A DNA stretch of 64,000 nucleotides, from positions 1 to 64,000 of the forward strand of contig JAITTY010000008.1 in assembly GCA_031286695.1 (NCBI GenBank). The letters run 5' to 3'. Below, one piece after another: positions 63,259 to 64,000 of the stretch. How positions within the stretch are numbered: the stretch's first letter is position 1; each line of letters begins with the position of its first letter. A model generated the notes under the pieces. The model did not search any database, was not told the DNA's origin, and saw only the letters and a list, made by a program, of their open reading frames with translations. The stretch comes from Sphingobacterium sp. (GTDB lineage: Bacteria; Bacteroidota; Bacteroidia; Sphingobacteriales; Sphingobacteriaceae). Made by a program: the position numbers and the translations under genes.

Positions 63259-64000
63259 TTAACGCAGTACAACAGTAGATCGTCCCATGATTGCATTATC
63301 TTCATATAATAATACGGTATAGGCACCTTTGGAAAATCCGTCCTCTGCAGCCCAGTATACGATATAATCTTCACCTTTGTTGGTAAATAAGATGTTGTGC
63401 TTAAAAGTATATTGCAGTTTTTCGCCATGCACATAGAAGATATTATCTCCCTGTACAACCAAATTTCCTTGGGGATCGATAATTCGGACAAATATATCAC
63501 GTTCACCATTTTTGGCTAAGGGATTATCCGCAATAGTAAAATTGATTTTTAACTTATCGATTTTCTTGGCACGCTCTTCAACAAATTCCTTTCCATTCTT
63601 CTTAACTTCAAGCCCATTGATACTAATACTTGAAACTTTTAGTGCCGAAGCAGTTGCCACTTTCTCTTTCAGCTCTGAATTTGAGGTAACCAAAGAAGTG
63701 ATTTGTTTTTCCTTTTCAACGACTGATTCGTTTAAATTGGAGTTTTGTTTTGATAAGATTTGATTTTCCTGAATGAGACGTTGCACATTGACACGATAAG
63801 TATCTACCTGCTTTTTGAGCTGGTTGATTTTATGTTGCGCTTCATCAATATCTTTTGGCGTAATACTCTTATTTTCAAGCTTTTTACGAAGTTCCGCAAT
63901 CTCTGCTCTTGAATCGTCTTTCTGTACGGTCATCTCTGGTGTCAACTGAACATTTTCTACATCAATCTTATCCAATTCAGCTTCTATGCGATCAATCTGT
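63259..64000 (-). CDS. Coiled-coil protein, 5' end outside the window
   Basis: The frame stays open to the window edge on the minus strand, with residues such as QIDRIEAELDKIDVENVQ upstream of a TTG at 63975, so the true start is beyond 64000. The visible part (about 246 residues) is a long coiled coil rich in Lys, Glu, Gln and Ile (about the first 130 residues: KKLENKSITPKDIDEAQHKI), followed by a C-terminal beta domain (about 100 residues; NPLAKNGERDIFVRIIDPQG, YIVYWAAEDGFSKGAYTVLL). No signal or membrane segment is visible in this part. The family is not recognised. Confidence 0.65.
   Translation of the reverse strand, partial: QIDRIEAELDKIDVENVQLTPEMTVQKDDSRAEIAELRKKLENKSITPKDIDEAQHKINQLKKQVDTYRVNVQRLIQENQILSKQNSNLNESVVEKEKQITSLVTSNSELKEKVATASALKVSSISINGLEVKKNGKEFVEERAKKIDKLKINFTIADNPLAKNGERDIFVRIIDPQGNLVVQGDNIFYVHGEKLQYTFKHNILFTNKGEDYIVYWAAEDGFSKGAYTVLLYEDNAIMGRSTVVLR

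Noticed and set aside
63249..63509. Short frame overlapping the end of the last gene.
   Set aside because: Alternative frame inside the coiled-coil gene, whose own frame is open to the window edge and has a coherent domain layout.
1..64000. CRISPR arrays, insertion sequences, integrases, toxin-antitoxin pairs and prophage genes.
   Set aside because: None seen: no spaced identical repeats of 24-40 bp, no transposase or recombinase domains among the reading frames apart from recA and topB.

Overview
The window looks like chromosome of a Bacteroidota bacterium of the Sphingobacteriaceae, most likely Sphingobacterium. This rests on three things: promoters with a TAnnTTTG -7 box about 19-21 bp from a TTG/TTTG -33 box, the near absence of Shine-Dalgarno sequences, and gene families typical of the group (DUF4252, a SUFU-domain protein, a LytS/LytTR pair, a fused HemC-HemD, a single-subunit SdhC). 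No phage, insertion sequence, integrase or CRISPR array was seen. The content is mostly housekeeping and metabolic, with several unexplained regulatory and repeat structures between genes.

Layout. 1-972 has no gene; it holds two leftward promoters, probably for a stable-RNA operon just outside the window, and a block of 11-bp repeats. 973-5106 is a divergent lysine-catabolism locus (gcdH; aminoadipate-semialdehyde dehydrogenase; lysine 6-aminotransferase). 5249-7600 holds a SUFU-domain protein, a TonB-C protein and an unknown protein. 7826-9998 is a GbsR/MarR operon with two paralogous membrane proteins and a TIGR01777 epimerase. 10032-16286 holds topB, dgt, galM and argH. 16287-17044 holds a candidate small RNA. 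17045-19826 is an overlapping operon rbfA-aat-aminotransferase-DUF2027. 21557-27515 is a heme cluster (hemA, hemCD, hemB, small secreted protein, hemL). 27617-29906 is an ECF sigma / membrane anti-sigma-like / two DUF4252 operon. 30137-36932 holds secreted proteins, a LytS-LytTR system, a lipoprotein intradiol dioxygenase, a bicupin and an ATPase. 37730-41170 is an arginine operon (putative Arg-rich leader peptide, GNAT, argG, argC). 41475-50229 holds peptidases, nth, recA and a secreted EEP/metallophosphoesterase pair. 50289-54730 holds pruA, msrA, sodA, tadA, csaA and a CsbD-like protein. 54818-59136 holds an outer-membrane barrel and sdhCAB. 59305-63051 is a very large NtrY-like sensor kinase, and a 5'-truncated coiled-coil gene runs off the right edge.

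The observations most worth following are: a 44-codon open frame with clustered Arg codons and an overlapping hairpin directly ahead of the arginine operon (candidate attenuator); a promoter-to-terminator unit with no convincing ORF (16610-16785, candidate sRNA); an identical inverted-repeat promoter architecture in front of rbfA and nth; and a dispersed repeat of about 85 bp in at least four intergenic places.
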